64,000 nt of DNA from positions 62,001-126,000 of the forward strand of contig NZ_JACBXQ010000001.1 in the NCBI RefSeq assembly GCF_015863205.1. Reading direction: 5' to 3'. Of this stretch, positions 1 through 8,765 are shown piece after piece. Numbering within the stretch: position 1 is the stretch's first letter; every line of letters begins with the position of its first letter. The notes beneath the pieces were generated by a model. That model saw only the letters and a list, made by a program, of their open reading frames with translations. It searched no databases and was not told the DNA's origin. Made by a program: the position numbers and the translations under genes. The stretch is from Facklamia lactis (GTDB lineage: Bacteria; Bacillota; Bacilli; Lactobacillales; Aerococcaceae).

Positions 1-2
1 TC

Positions 3-863
3 TTTATTAAGGGGGATCGTTTGGGAATTGTAGGTGATAATGGGGTCGGAAAATCTACTTTCCTTAATATGTTAGCTGGTTATCACTCAATTGATCAGGG
101 GATCTATAAAGTAGGACAAACAGTTCGTATTGCTTATTATCGGCAGTTGGATGAAGATTTACCAGATAATATGCGTGTGTTAAACTTTTTAACACAAGTG
201 GCTGATGATTTTGAGCAGACTGATGGATCGAAGGTATCGGCATCACAGATGCTTGAGCGGTTTAATTTTCCTAGAGAAACTCACGGCTCGTTTATTTCTT
301 CCTTGTCTGGTGGAGAGAGACGTCGCTTGTATCTATTAACTTTATTAATACAAGAACCTAACGTCTTACTATTAGATGAGCCAACTAACGATTTGGATAT
401 TGATACTTTGACAACTCTCGAAGATTATTTAGCTGAATTTTTAGGAGTTGTCGTGATTGTGTCACATGATCGTTATTTTCTAGATAAAACAGTAGATCAA
501 ATCTTAGAACTTACAGGACAAGGAAATTATCAGTTTTATTGGGGAAATTATAGTGATTTTCTAGAAGAAAAAAGTGCCTTATCTAATATAGTCCATTTGG
601 ATTTAAAATCACAATCCGTCATAAATAAGAGTCAAAAAAAACACAATAAAAGGATGTCTTATCAAGAGAAAAAAGAATGGGCAGTGATTCAAAAGAATAT
701 TGAGGAAATGGAAAGTAAGATAGATAAAATTAATAAGGAGATGATGCAATCGGCAAATAATGCTGTGGCCTTAATGACATTGCAAGAAGAGTTAGATGAA
801 TCAGAAGCAAATTTATTGGAGTTATATGAGCGTTATGAGTATCTGAGCAATCTTGATCAATAA
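3..863 (+). CDS. ABC-F family ATPase, Uup/YfmR type, 5'-truncated by window edge
   Basis: The reading frame is open to the left edge, so only the C-terminal part of the gene (286 residues) is visible. In visible numbering there is a Walker [10 protein letters not shown] at 11-19, an ABC signature LSGGE at about 101-105, a Walker [13 protein letters not shown] at about 121-132 and an H-loop VSHDRYF, which together make one complete nucleotide-binding domain. A charged coiled-coil tail from about residue 205 to the end follows. There are no membrane segments. ABC-F proteins with two ATPase domains and such a tail act on ribosomes rather than as transporters; the tail resembles Uup/YfmR. The missing N-terminal half should hold the first ATPase domain and linker. 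The TTG at 21 is internal, not a start. The stop overlaps the ribosome site of thyA, so the genes are probably co-transcribed. The exact ABC-F subfamily is inferred. Confidence 0.85.
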   Translation, partial: FIKGDRLGIVGDNGVGKSTFLNMLAGYHSIDQGIYKVGQTVRIAYYRQLDEDLPDNMRVLNFLTQVADDFEQTDGSKVSASQMLERFNFPRETHGSFISSLSGGERRRLYLLTLLIQEPNVLLLDEPTNDLDIDTLTTLEDYLAEFLGVVVIVSHDRYFLDKTVDQILELTGQGNYQFYWGNYSDFLEEKSALSNIVHLDLKSQSVINKSQKKHNKRMSYQEKKEWAVIQKNIEEMESKIDKINKEMMQSANNAVALMTLQEELDESEANLLELYERYEYLSNLDQ

Positions 864-873
864 GGAGTGGAGA

Positions 874-1815
874 ATGAAACAGTATAAAGAATTGATACAG
901 CATGTTTTAGACAATGGGCATGTCAAGTCAGACCGTACGGGAGTTGGAACACGGTCAATCTTTGGTTATCAAATGCGTTTTGATCTAACAGAAGGTTTTC
1001 CGATTTTAACGACAAAAAGAATAGCATTTTCTTTAGTGAAAAGTGAATTGCTTTGGTTTTTAAAGGGAGATACAAATATTCGTTTTTTATTAAAACATCA
1101 TAACCATATTTGGGATGAATGGGCATTTAAGCAATATGTTGAAAGTGATGATTATATTGGACCTGATATGTCTGATTTTGGTAAACGTTCTTTAGAAGAT
1201 CAGCATTTTGCAATGCTTTACCAACAAGAGATGGCATTATTTCATCAGCAAATTTTAACAGATGATCAATTTGCATTTAAATATGGCGATTTAGGAGAAG
1301 TCTATGGTAAACAATGGCGTTCTTGGCAAACCAGAGAAGGAGGGACCATTGATCAAATTCAACAAGTGCTGGATTCACTAATTAGTTCACCTGACTCACG
1401 CCGGCATATTGTGACGGCTTGGAATCCAGAAGATGTCCCAAATGCAGCCTTGCCTCCTTGTCATATCTTGTTTCAGTTCTATGTAGCTGATAACAAACTT
1501 TCCTGTCAACTCTATCAAAGATCAGCAGATATTTTTTTGGGGGTTCCTTTTAATATTGCTTCTTATGCTTTATTAATACATTTGATTGCTAGAGAGATAG
1601 GTCTAGAAGTAGGGGAGTTCATTCATACCATAGGAGATGCTCATATTTATGAAAATCACTTGGAGGCTGTTCGTTTATTGATGCAAAGAGAACCTAGAGA
1701 ACTACCATATTTAGTTCTTGAAACTGATAAAAAAATGGCAGAACTTACAGTAGACGATATAAGATTAGAAGGTTATCGGCCTCACGATACAATTAAGGCG
1801 CCCATTGCAGTATAA
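874..1815 (+). CDS. thyA: Thymidylate synthase
   Basis: 313 residues, the length of the long Lactobacillus-type ThyA. It converts dUMP and methylene-tetrahydrofolate to dTMP and dihydrofolate in the cytoplasm. The nucleophile is Cys196 in PPCH, followed by the dUMP-binding YQRSAD (214-219) and the [11 protein letters not shown] segment. The N-terminal [13 protein letters not shown] is the usual phosphate-binding loop, and the roughly 50-residue insertion typical of the lactobacillus enzyme is present around residues 85-140. I chose ATG 874 because AAGGAG lies 8 bases upstream and overlaps the stop of the preceding gene; the TTG at 853 would add seven residues without a ribosome site. dfrA, which recycles the dihydrofolate it makes, starts 12 bases downstream. 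Confidence 0.97.
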   Translation: MKQYKELIQHVLDNGHVKSDRTGVGTRSIFGYQMRFDLTEGFPILTTKRIAFSLVKSELLWFLKGDTNIRFLLKHHNHIWDEWAFKQYVESDDYIGPDMSDFGKRSLEDQHFAMLYQQEMALFHQQILTDDQFAFKYGDLGEVYGKQWRSWQTREGGTIDQIQQVLDSLISSPDSRRHIVTAWNPEDVPNAALPPCHILFQFYVADNKLSCQLYQRSADIFLGVPFNIASYALLIHLIAREIGLEVGEFIHTIGDAHIYENHLEAVRLLMQREPRELPYLVLETDKKMAELTVDDIRLEGYRPHDTIKAPIAV

Positions 1816-1827
1816 GGAGGAGAAAAA

Positions 1828-2337
1828 ATGATTACTTATGTTTATGCACAAGATAAACGAGGGGCTATTGGATATAATAATGATTTACCCTGGTATTTAC
1901 CAAATGATTTAAAGTTTTTTAAAAAGGTCACAATGGGACATAGCATTTTGATGGGGAGAAAGACTTTTGAAAGCATGAATAAACGTTTATTGCCTGGTAG
2001 AAAAACCATTGTAATGACTTCTGACGTAGAATATGGACAAGATATTGAAGGGTTGAAGGTAGTTAATTCGATTGATCAGGTAATTAAACTAGCTAATGAT
2101 CAGGAGTTAATGGTAATTGGAGGAGCAGGAGTCTTTAAATCTTTATTTCCTTATGTAGATCGAATTATACGGACTGTGATTGATGAAGAGTTTGAAGCTG
2201 ATACCTATATGCCAGAATTAGATACAAATCAATTTGAATTAGTTCAAGAGCAGATAGGAAAGATTGATGAGAAAAATAAATATGCTCACCGTTTTGAATG
2301 GTGGGAACGAAAAAAGGAGAATGGGGATAGTGTATAA
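1828..2337 (+). CDS. dfrA: Dihydrofolate reductase
   Basis: 169 residues, the normal length for chromosomal DHFR. It reduces dihydrofolate to tetrahydrofolate with NADPH, closing the cycle opened by ThyA immediately upstream. Visible hallmarks are the N-terminal strand and IGYNNDLPWYLPNDLKFFKK segment with the conserved Trp and the catalytic acidic residue (Asp in LPNDLK), the NADPH-binding MGRKTFES, LPGRKTIV, and the VIGGAGVF motif near residue 95. The start ATG has AAGGAGGAG seven bases upstream. No acquired-resistance features can be read by eye. The gene ends inside the start region of proC, implying translational coupling. Confidence 0.96.
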   Translation: MITYVYAQDKRGAIGYNNDLPWYLPNDLKFFKKVTMGHSILMGRKTFESMNKRLLPGRKTIVMTSDVEYGQDIEGLKVVNSIDQVIKLANDQELMVIGGAGVFKSLFPYVDRIIRTVIDEEFEADTYMPELDTNQFELVQEQIGKIDEKNKYAHRFEWWERKKENGDSV

Positions 2338-3145
2338 AACGATTAAGGGTATAGGAATTGTTGGAACAGGAAATATGGGATCAGCCCTTACACAAATTTT
2401 TGCAAAACATCACCCAGATATTCCCTTATATTTAGCAGATTATTTTAATGAAAAAGCTATTCAATTAGCAGAACAAACGAATGTTAATGCTTGTCGAATG
2501 GAAGATCTAGATAAAGAAATGTTTCCCCATGTCAATTTGATTTTTATTGCGGTGAAACCTAAGGATTTGCCGGATCTTTTTAAAAAACTTGCAATTTGCA
2601 AAAACATTGATTCAGAGACTAGATGGGTATCACTGGCAGTAGGAGTGAGTCTGGAGCAACTGCATTCATATTTTCCAGCAGGTCAACAATTTATTCGTAT
2701 TATGCCTAACACACCGGTCGCAATCGGTCAAGGCTACGTTTCTACTTGTTTTGATAATGAAATCAGCGAGGAAGTTCAGGAAGAATTTATTCAATTCATG
2801 CAGGTAACTGGTCAGGTGGTTCAACTTGATGAAAACTTGTTTGATGTTGCAAGTGCAGTTGCAGGTTCTGGACCCGCTTTTATCTTTCAATTAATTGAGG
2901 CGATGAGTGATGCCGCTGTTTATTATGGGATACCACGTTCACAAGCACTTCAAATGTCTGCTACTACTGTTGCAGGGGCGGCCAAAATGGTTTCAGAAAC
3001 GAATCAGCATCCTGCTCAACTTAAAGATGCGGTGACGAGTCCTAGTGGAACAACAATTGCTGGAATTAGAACCTTAGAAGCCGGTGCTTTTAGGTCTTCG
3101 ATAATTGAAGCAATTGCAGCAACCGTTGAAAAAGCAAAAGAATAG
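2330..3145 (+). CDS. proC: Pyrroline-5-carboxylate reductase
   Basis: 271 residues from the GTG at 2330. It catalyses the last step of proline synthesis, reducing pyrroline-5-carboxylate with NAD(P)H. The N-terminal Rossmann motif GIVGTGNMGSAL, FIAVKPKDLPDL, the RIMPNTPVAIGQG segment and the C-terminal helix signature with TSPSGTTIAGIRTLE are all characteristic. The start is ambiguous: ATG 2321 is only one base from AAAGGAGA, whereas GTG 2330 has the usual spacing of about 10 bases, so I prefer GTG. Either choice overlaps the end of dfrA. A 12-bp terminator hairpin follows directly. This enzyme is not functionally linked to thyA-dfrA, so the operon looks like a simple housekeeping string. Confidence 0.93.
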   Translation: MYKTIKGIGIVGTGNMGSALTQIFAKHHPDIPLYLADYFNEKAIQLAEQTNVNACRMEDLDKEMFPHVNLIFIAVKPKDLPDLFKKLAICKNIDSETRWVSLAVGVSLEQLHSYFPAGQQFIRIMPNTPVAIGQGYVSTCFDNEISEEVQEEFIQFMQVTGQVVQLDENLFDVASAVAGSGPAFIFQLIEAMSDAAVYYGIPRSQALQMSATTVAGAAKMVSETNQHPAQLKDAVTSPSGTTIAGIRTLEAGAFRSSIIEAIAATVEKAKE

Positions 3146-3150
3146 ATTAA

Positions 3151-3181
3151 AATCCCGATACCAAGATTAGGTATCGGGATT
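3151..3181. terminator. Bidirectional intrinsic terminator between convergent proC and hemolysin III gene
   Basis: A perfect 12-bp stem (AATCCCGATACC, 3151-3162, paired with 3170-3181) around a 7-base loop, flanked by A4 on the left and TTGTT on the right. It sits between two convergent genes, so it can serve both strands. Confidence 0.85.
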
Positions 3182-3186
3182 TGTTA

Positions 3187-3858
3187 TTATACATATTGAT
3201 AAATAGAAATAAACATAAATAAGGCCCCGGCGAGTACAAAAAGATGCCAAACGACATGCATCCATCTGTTGTGTTTCATGCTGTAAAAAATAGTTCCAAG
3301 TGAGTAGAAGAGTCCCCCTACTGCTAACAATACAACGCCGTTAATCTCAATGCTTTTAAAAAGGGGATAGAAGATCAGGAGTCCTAACCAACCTAGACCT
3401 AAATACATAAAAGTTGAAAGACGAGGGAAACGGTTAATGGTTATCATTTCAAAAGTAATTCCTATGAAGGCTAGTGCCCAAATGAGTGTAAGAAATAGGT
3501 AGCCCATTTTGCCCCCAATTGATACCATTAAATAAGGTGTGTAGGTGCCAGCAATCAGTAAATAAATAGAAGAGTGATCTAATTTTTGGAAAATTTTTTT
3601 AAACTTGGTAAAAGTTAAGGAATGATAGAGCGTTGAGTTTGAAAAAAGAGTAATTAAACTTAAACCATAAATCATATAAGCAATAATAGAGATTTTTGAC
3701 TCAGCATTAAGCCCTTTTTTGATAAGAAATACAGTGCCAATAATACTCATAATAGCGGCAATCCCATGGGTAATAGCATTTAAAACTTCTGCCCATAAAT
3801 GATGTTTATCTTGTGGTTTAGTTACTGAGGTAGAGGTCGATGATTGAGAACGCTTCAT
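3187..3858 (-). CDS. Hemolysin III / PAQR-family membrane protein (YqfA-like)
   Basis: 223 residues with about seven hydrophobic helices, the layout of the hemolysin III (YqfA/PAQR) family. Family markers are EVLNAITHGIAA near residue 25, STLYHS after helix 2, LDHSSIYLLIAGTYTPY, and the C-terminal HVVWHLFVLAGA; the conserved Ser/His/Asp set is the presumed metal site of these putative hydrolases. A short charged, Ser/Thr-rich cytoplasmic tail of about 20 residues precedes the first helix. The start has AAAGGAGTG upstream on the minus strand. The gene is monocistronic, ending at the shared terminator with proC. The true substrate is unknown; the haemolysin name is historical. Confidence 0.9.
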   Translation of the reverse strand: MKRSQSSTSTSVTKPQDKHHLWAEVLNAITHGIAAIMSIIGTVFLIKKGLNAESKISIIAYMIYGLSLITLFSNSTLYHSLTFTKFKKIFQKLDHSSIYLLIAGTYTPYLMVSIGGKMGYLFLTLIWALAFIGITFEMITINRFPRLSTFMYLGLGWLGLLIFYPLFKSIEINGVVLLAVGGLFYSLGTIFYSMKHNRWMHVVWHLFVLAGALFMFISIYQYV

Positions 3859-4043
3859 ATAAACTCACTCCTTTAATCTTACTAAGTATATTTTAAACGA
3901 ATCAGGAAGAAATGAAAGGTAAATATATGGTTTTTTAATGAATAATTTAAAAGAAGCTCTCTATAATGTTATAATAACTACCATTATAAGATATAATATT
4001 TGAAAGAATACAAATGAAATCAGATAGAAAAAGAGGGATAAAA

Positions 4044-4262
4044 GTGGGACCGACTTTTTATGAATTTATAATGCGCTATGCCAATGAAGGAGCGAAAGAT
4101 CCAATGAGTCGATTGGCTAATGAAATTAGTGAAGACATTGCTTTTCCTAAGCAAAGTTGTGATTTTGACGAACTATCTAATTATTTAGAAAAGACTAGCC
4201 AATATAGTAAAATGCTAACGATTTTTGATGATGCTTGGCAACAATATCAATATACAAGTTAA
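4044..4262 (+). CDS. YozE-like (UPF0346) small protein
   Basis: 72 residues from GTG 4044. It matches the small helical YozE/UPF0346 family of Firmicutes: FYEFIMRY at the N-terminus, a central LANEISEDIAFPKQS, then DFDELSNYLE and a final FDDAWQQY. The fold is reported as a SAM-like helical bundle, and no biochemical role is established. The start at GTG 4044 has AGAGGG about seven bases upstream and gives the usual family N-terminus (M-x-x-[ST]-F-Y). An alternative ATG at 4014 would add ten residues with no good ribosome site. The stop overlaps the deoD ribosome site, so the two genes are probably co-expressed. TATAAT at 3962-3967 could be the -10 box. Confidence 0.8.
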   Translation: MGPTFYEFIMRYANEGAKDPMSRLANEISEDIAFPKQSCDFDELSNYLEKTSQYSKMLTIFDDAWQQYQYTS

Positions 4263-4273
4263 GGAGAATGAAT

Positions 4274-4999
4274 ATGAGCACACATATTAACGCACAGGTA
4301 GGGGAAATTGCCCCCACAGTTCTGTTTCCAGGGGATCCTCTAAGGGCTAAGTTCATAGCTGAAAACTATTTAGAGAACCCACAGCAATATAACACAGTTC
4401 GAAATATGTTTGGATTTACTGGGGAGTATAAAGGTGTGCCGGTATCAGTCCAAGGTTCGGGAATGGGAATTCCATCTGCTATGATTTATGCTGAAGAATT
4501 ATACAGTTCCTATGATGTACAAACGATTATTCGAGTCGGTTCAGCAGGAGGCTTAAAAAAAGAAGTAAAGGTACGAGATTTAGTGTTTGGTTTAGGAGCT
4601 ACCACTGATTCCAGCATTCTATCAAATATATTTGAAGGACAAGTATCATATGCTGCTATTGCTTCATTTGAAGTATTGAATTTAGCTTACCATATTGCGA
4701 AGGAACAAGGGAAGTCAGATATTCATGTTGGGAATATTTTATCGAGTGATCGCTTTTATAATGAAGAAATGGATAAGAAAAAATTAGCTCGTTATGGTGT
4801 TCTGGCAGTTGAAATGGAAGCAGCCGGATTATATGCTGTTGCTGCTAAATATGACCGATCAGCTTTAGCCATTTGTACTGTTTCAGATCATGTCGTGACA
4901 GGAGAATCAACTTCTTCTCAAGAAAGAGAACAAACTTTTACCGATATGATGGAAATCGCTTTAGAAACTGCTGTCAAAATACATGTACCTAATACATAA
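4274..4999 (+). CDS. deoD: Purine nucleoside phosphorylase, DeoD type
   Basis: 241 residues, the length of the hexameric DeoD family (239 in E. coli). It splits purine (deoxy)nucleosides with phosphate to the free base and (deoxy)ribose-1-phosphate. Visible motifs are STHINA with the active-site His near residue 4, FPGDPLRAKFIAE (phosphate site), VQGSGMGIPSAMIY, IIRVGSAGGL, VEMEAAGLY (ribose-binding Met/Glu) and the catalytic TVSDH. ATG 4274 is preferred because GGAG lies seven bases upstream; ATG 4268 is too close. It forms a short unit with the yozE-like gene. No upp, deoC or pdp partner is adjacent, so it looks like stand-alone salvage. Confidence 0.95.
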   Translation: MSTHINAQVGEIAPTVLFPGDPLRAKFIAENYLENPQQYNTVRNMFGFTGEYKGVPVSVQGSGMGIPSAMIYAEELYSSYDVQTIIRVGSAGGLKKEVKVRDLVFGLGATTDSSILSNIFEGQVSYAAIASFEVLNLAYHIAKEQGKSDIHVGNILSSDRFYNEEMDKKKLARYGVLAVEMEAAGLYAVAAKYDRSALAICTVSDHVVTGESTSSQEREQTFTDMMEIALETAVKIHVPNT

Positions 5000-5022
5000 T
5001 CACAGTCAGGAGGCTGGATATA

Positions 5023-6468
5023 TTGAAAATTGAAAAGAAAAATAAAAGGATCTCTCTCATCATTCTCTCACTGATTATTATCATGTTTAGCGGTTATTTT
5101 CACCCAATGAATGTAAAGGGGTTTGAATGGATCTTTGAAGATAAAGAAAAAGTAGCTCAGGAGGAGCAACTTACGAAAGAAGATATCGCACTGATTGAAG
5201 AAATGTATAATACCATTCAAGTCAATTACATTGATGAAGTAGATAAAAAAACTTTACTAGAAGGTGCTTTTAAAGGGATGGTAGGTTCCTTAGAAGATCC
5301 TTACTCTGAATTTTTGAACCCTTCAGAACAAACGACCTTTGATGATTCAGTGGATGGCTCCTTTAATGGGATTGGAGTTCAGTTTATGATTCGAGAAGGG
5401 AAACCTACAGTCATTGCTCCTATTGATGGAACTCCAGCTTCAGAGGCAGGAATTAAGGCCAATGATGTGATTATATCAGCAGATGATGTGGAGTTAGAAG
5501 GATTGACTACTAGTGAAATCGTTGAATTGATCCGAGGGCCAGAAGGTAGCGAAGTTAAGCTAACAATTCAGAGAGGTACTTCGACTTTTGATGTCACGAT
5601 TAAGCGAGCAGAGATTCCACTAACAACAGTGGAATCTGAATTAGATAAGGAACATCCAGAAGTCGGTTATCTAAAAATCTCTCAGTTTGCGTCTACTACT
5701 TATGAGGAAATGGTTACTTCAATTAAAGAACTACAAGATCAAGGAGCTGAACGATTTATCTTTGACTTTAGATATAATCCAGGTGGTTTATTGGACTCTG
5801 CTTTGGCTATTACGAATATGTTCATGGATGATCAGCAAATTTTAATGCAAACGGAAGATAAACTTTCTGGAATTACTACCTACGAAGCTTCAGATGCTGA
5901 ATATGGCAAGTTTCAAGTGGAGGAGCCTTATGTATTATTAGTAGATGAGGGCTCAGCCAGTGCCAGTGAAATATTAGCTGTAGCTATTAAAGAGAATACA
6001 GATCATGATGTAATTGGAACTAATACTTTTGGTAAAGGAACTGTTCAAACGTTGGCAACATCTTCGGAATATGGAGAATTGAAATTAACAATTGCCAAAT
6101 GGTTATCTCCAAAAGGTGAATGGATACATGACCAAGGTGTGAAGCCAGATAAAGTTGTCGAACAACCAGCAGTAGCTTCAGCGATCATGTTAGATACTAC
6201 ATCGGAGTTAAAAGAAGGAGATGCTTCTGAATTTGTTCAATCAGCATCCCTGATGTTAGATGCATTAGGCTTCGATCTATCAGAAACAAGTTATTTTGAT
6301 CAAAAAATGCAACAAGCTGTAAAAGAATTTCAAAAGAAAAATAAATTAGAAGTATCAGGAATTATTAATGGAGAAACTGCTCAATTACTGATGGATCAGA
6401 CACGTGAATATATTGAAGAAAACGATCCACAATACAAAGCAGCAATGGATACAGTGCTAGGAGAATAG
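5023..6468 (+). CDS. ctpA: S41 carboxy-terminal processing protease (CtpA/CtpB type)
   Basis: 481 residues with a TTG start preceded by AGGAGG. An N-terminal signal-anchor helix (about 10-27) places the enzyme outside the membrane. A PDZ domain (about 100-190) contains the GIGVQF carboxylate-binding strand. The S41 protease domain carries Ser313 in SASAS and Lys338/Gln342 in FGKGTVQ, matching the Ser-Lys-Gln spacing of CtpB. The C-terminal part (about 395-460) resembles a peptidoglycan-binding-1 domain, as in other Firmicutes CtpA proteins. These proteases trim cell-envelope or secreted proteins; the substrate here is unknown. The lepB start lies five bases after the stop, so the two envelope peptidases form an operon. 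Confidence 0.93.
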   Translation: MKIEKKNKRISLIILSLIIIMFSGYFHPMNVKGFEWIFEDKEKVAQEEQLTKEDIALIEEMYNTIQVNYIDEVDKKTLLEGAFKGMVGSLEDPYSEFLNPSEQTTFDDSVDGSFNGIGVQFMIREGKPTVIAPIDGTPASEAGIKANDVIISADDVELEGLTTSEIVELIRGPEGSEVKLTIQRGTSTFDVTIKRAEIPLTTVESELDKEHPEVGYLKISQFASTTYEEMVTSIKELQDQGAERFIFDFRYNPGGLLDSALAITNMFMDDQQILMQTEDKLSGITTYEASDAEYGKFQVEEPYVLLVDEGSASASEILAVAIKENTDHDVIGTNTFGKGTVQTLATSSEYGELKLTIAKWLSPKGEWIHDQGVKPDKVVEQPAVASAIMLDTTSELKEGDASEFVQSASLMLDALGFDLSETSYFDQKMQQAVKEFQKKNKLEVSGIINGETAQLLMDQTREYIEENDPQYKAAMDTVLGE

Positions 6469-6472
6469 ATGA

Positions 6473-7045
6473 ATGAGGGTTCTACGCATTTTATTGGTAG
6501 AGATTGTGAATATTATTTTTGCAGTGATAATAGCAGTGCTAATATTTTTAGCACTGCGTTATTATGTGGTACAGCCTTTCCAAGTGGACGGCCGATCAAT
6601 GAATCCAACCTTATATGATGGGGATCAAATGATGATGCTGAAACAAAATCATCTTGAACGCTTTGATGTAGTTGTGTTTCCAGACCCAATGGGATCCGGT
6701 CAGTCCTATGTTAAAAGAATTATCGGTATCCCTGGGGATGAAATCCAAGTTAAGGATGATATTTTATACATAAACGGCAAGCAAGTTGAAGAACCTTATT
6801 TGCAACCCCTTGCTTCACAAACAACATCTGCTTATACAGGAGATTTTTCTTTGTGGGATATTACGGGGGAGACAAGGGTGCCGGATGATTATTTTTTTGT
6901 TCTGGGCGATAACCGTCCAGCTTCTGGTGATAGTCGTCAATTTGGTTTTGTAGCAGAGGATAGTATTCAAGGCGAAGCTAATTTTATCTATTATCCTTTT
7001 GACCGTTTTGGTTTTATTGAGGATTATGAATTAAAACTTGAATAA
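6473..7045 (+). CDS. lepB: Type I signal peptidase
   Basis: 190 residues, typical of single-membrane-span Gram-positive SipS-like enzymes. It removes signal peptides from exported proteins on the outer face of the membrane. The N-terminal helix covers roughly residues 9-29. The catalytic Ser42 lies in the box-B motif DGRSMNPTL and the general base Lys81 in YVKRIIGIPGD; the C-terminal box VLGDNRPASGDSRQFG is intact. AGGAGA precedes the ATG by about eight bases, within the end of ctpA. The gene is likely co-transcribed with ctpA upstream and rbgA downstream (21-base gap). Confidence 0.95.
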   Translation: MRVLRILLVEIVNIIFAVIIAVLIFLALRYYVVQPFQVDGRSMNPTLYDGDQMMMLKQNHLERFDVVVFPDPMGSGQSYVKRIIGIPGDEIQVKDDILYINGKQVEEPYLQPLASQTTSAYTGDFSLWDITGETRVPDDYFFVLGDNRPASGDSRQFGFVAEDSIQGEANFIYYPFDRFGFIEDYELKLE

Positions 7046-7066
7046 ATAATACAGAGGAGGAATTGT

Positions 7067-7927
7067 ATGGCTAACATTCAATGGTATCCAGGTCATATGG
7101 CCAAAGCACGTCGAGAAGCAAAGGAAAAATTAAATTTAGTCGATATTGTAATTGAATTGGTAGATGCTCGCATTCCAGAATCAAGTCGGAACCCAATAAT
7201 TCAAGAAATCATTGCCAATAAACCGAGTATTCTGGTTCTCAATAAATCAGATCTTGCCGATCCACAGGTCACCAAGAGATGGTTGGAAGAATATAAAAGT
7301 CAAGGTCAAACAGCTTTAGCAATCGATGCTCAGCATTCAAAAGGGTTAAAAGAATTGACTAATACTTGTAAAGTATTGATGAATGATTATTTTGAAAAGC
7401 AAAAACGAAAAGGTGTAAAACCTCGTCCAATACGTTTAATGATACTTGGCATTCCAAATGTCGGCAAGTCTACTTTGATTAACCGTTTTGTTGGTAAAAA
7501 TCAGGCACAAACAGGAAATAAACCGGGAGTTACCAAAGCTCAAAGATGGCTTAAAATTGGAAAAGACTTTGAATTATTGGATACACCAGGAATTCTTTGG
7601 CCAAAGTTTGAAGACCCTGCGACGGGTAAATATCTGGCTTTGACTGGAGCCATTAAGGATCAATTGCTTGAAATGCAAGAGCTATCCTTGGTCTTCATTC
7701 AACATTTGCAACAATTTTATCCGACAATTCTTGAAGAGTATTATCAGCTAGGGCAAACAAAAGACAAGAGTTCAGCAGAAATATTATCTTTATTAACGAA
7801 AAAAATGGGATTGGGTGAAGATTATCATCAAGCAGGTGAAAAGCTTATTCAAGATTTTAGACAGCATAAATTAGGAAATATCAGTTTAGATCAACCGATA
7901 GAAAGTGTTGACCATAATGAGAGATAA
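7067..7927 (+). CDS. rbgA: Ribosome biogenesis GTPase YlqF/RbgA
   Basis: 286 residues with the circularly permuted GTPase order diagnostic of this family: the G4 motif NKSD (59-62) precedes the G1 P-loop GIPNVGKST (128-136), which precedes G3 DTPG (about 177). The protein begins with the conserved IQWYPGHMAKA. RbgA promotes a late step of 50S subunit assembly. The C-terminal helical domain after about residue 200 is the RNA-binding part. An AGAGGAGG ribosome site lies upstream of the ATG. The gene overlaps the start of rnhB by 11 bases; rbgA-rnhB adjacency is common in Firmicutes. Confidence 0.95.
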   Translation: MANIQWYPGHMAKARREAKEKLNLVDIVIELVDARIPESSRNPIIQEIIANKPSILVLNKSDLADPQVTKRWLEEYKSQGQTALAIDAQHSKGLKELTNTCKVLMNDYFEKQKRKGVKPRPIRLMILGIPNVGKSTLINRFVGKNQAQTGNKPGVTKAQRWLKIGKDFELLDTPGILWPKFEDPATGKYLALTGAIKDQLLEMQELSLVFIQHLQQFYPTILEEYYQLGQTKDKSSAEILSLLTKKMGLGEDYHQAGEKLIQDFRQHKLGNISLDQPIESVDHNER

Positions 7928-8705
7928 ATCAATTAAGGAAATCAAAGCGCTACTCAGTGATATTGATGATCCCGATCATTTTTTATTCAATGAGCTAAAA
8001 GAGGATAGTCGAATTGGCGTTCAAAAAATCATTCAGCAAAAATATCGAGAATTGGAAAAAAAACAAAAACGATATCAGGATTATTTGAAGCGATTAGATT
8101 TTGAAAATGAGATTTTAGACAGAAATCCAAGGGCTTTGATAGCGGGGCTAGATGAAGTCGGGCGTGGTCCTATTGCAGGTCCTGTGGTGGCAGCAGCGGT
8201 TATTCTTCCAGATGAGACGAAATCTTTATTTGAGGTAAATGATTCTAAATTAATGAGTCATCACAAAAGAACAATTTTAGCGGATTTGATCAAAAAGGAA
8301 GCAAAGGCTTATTCCATTGTTGAAATTTCACCTGAAGTTATTGATAAAGTTAATATATATGAGGCAAGTCGATTGGCGATGGCTAAAGCAGCGGAACAAT
8401 TATCACCAACCCCTCATTATCTGTTAATCGATGCGATGAAAATTGACAGCTCTATTCCTCAACAATCAATTGTTAAAGGAGATCAAAAATCTTTATCAAT
8501 TGCAGCAGCGTCTATTATTGCAAAAGTATACCGGGATGAATTGATGAAGAAATATGCCGAGATATATCCGGAGTTTGGTTTTGAGAGGCATATGGGCTAT
8601 CCCACAAAAGATCATTTGAATGCTTTGAATGTGTATGGTGCAACTCCTATTCATCGTCAAAGCTTTGGACCTGTGATGACAAGCACTAAAAAATATCGAG
8701 AATAA
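7917..8705 (+). CDS. rnhB: Ribonuclease HII
   Basis: 262 residues. It cleaves RNA in RNA-DNA hybrids, including single misincorporated ribonucleotides. The catalytic acids are visible in LDEVGRGP (Asp79, Glu80) and LLIDAMKI (Asp172), with a later Asp in KVYRDELM completing the DEDD set. An N-terminal helical extension of about 70 residues, usual in Firmicutes RNase HII, precedes the core. ATG 7917 overlaps the end of rbgA; the ribosome site is weak (GAAAG), suggesting translational coupling. A TTG at 7905 is an alternative start. dprA follows 60 bases later. Confidence 0.94.
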   Translation: MRDKSIKEIKALLSDIDDPDHFLFNELKEDSRIGVQKIIQQKYRELEKKQKRYQDYLKRLDFENEILDRNPRALIAGLDEVGRGPIAGPVVAAAVILPDETKSLFEVNDSKLMSHHKRTILADLIKKEAKAYSIVEISPEVIDKVNIYEASRLAMAKAAEQLSPTPHYLLIDAMKIDSSIPQQSIVKGDQKSLSIAAASIIAKVYRDELMKKYAEIYPEFGFERHMGYPTKDHLNALNVYGATPIHRQSFGPVMTSTKKYRE

Positions 8706-8765
8706 GTTTTAAAGGTTTTTAGCGCATTTTTTAATTTATCACTTATCTATTCTTGAGGTGATAGA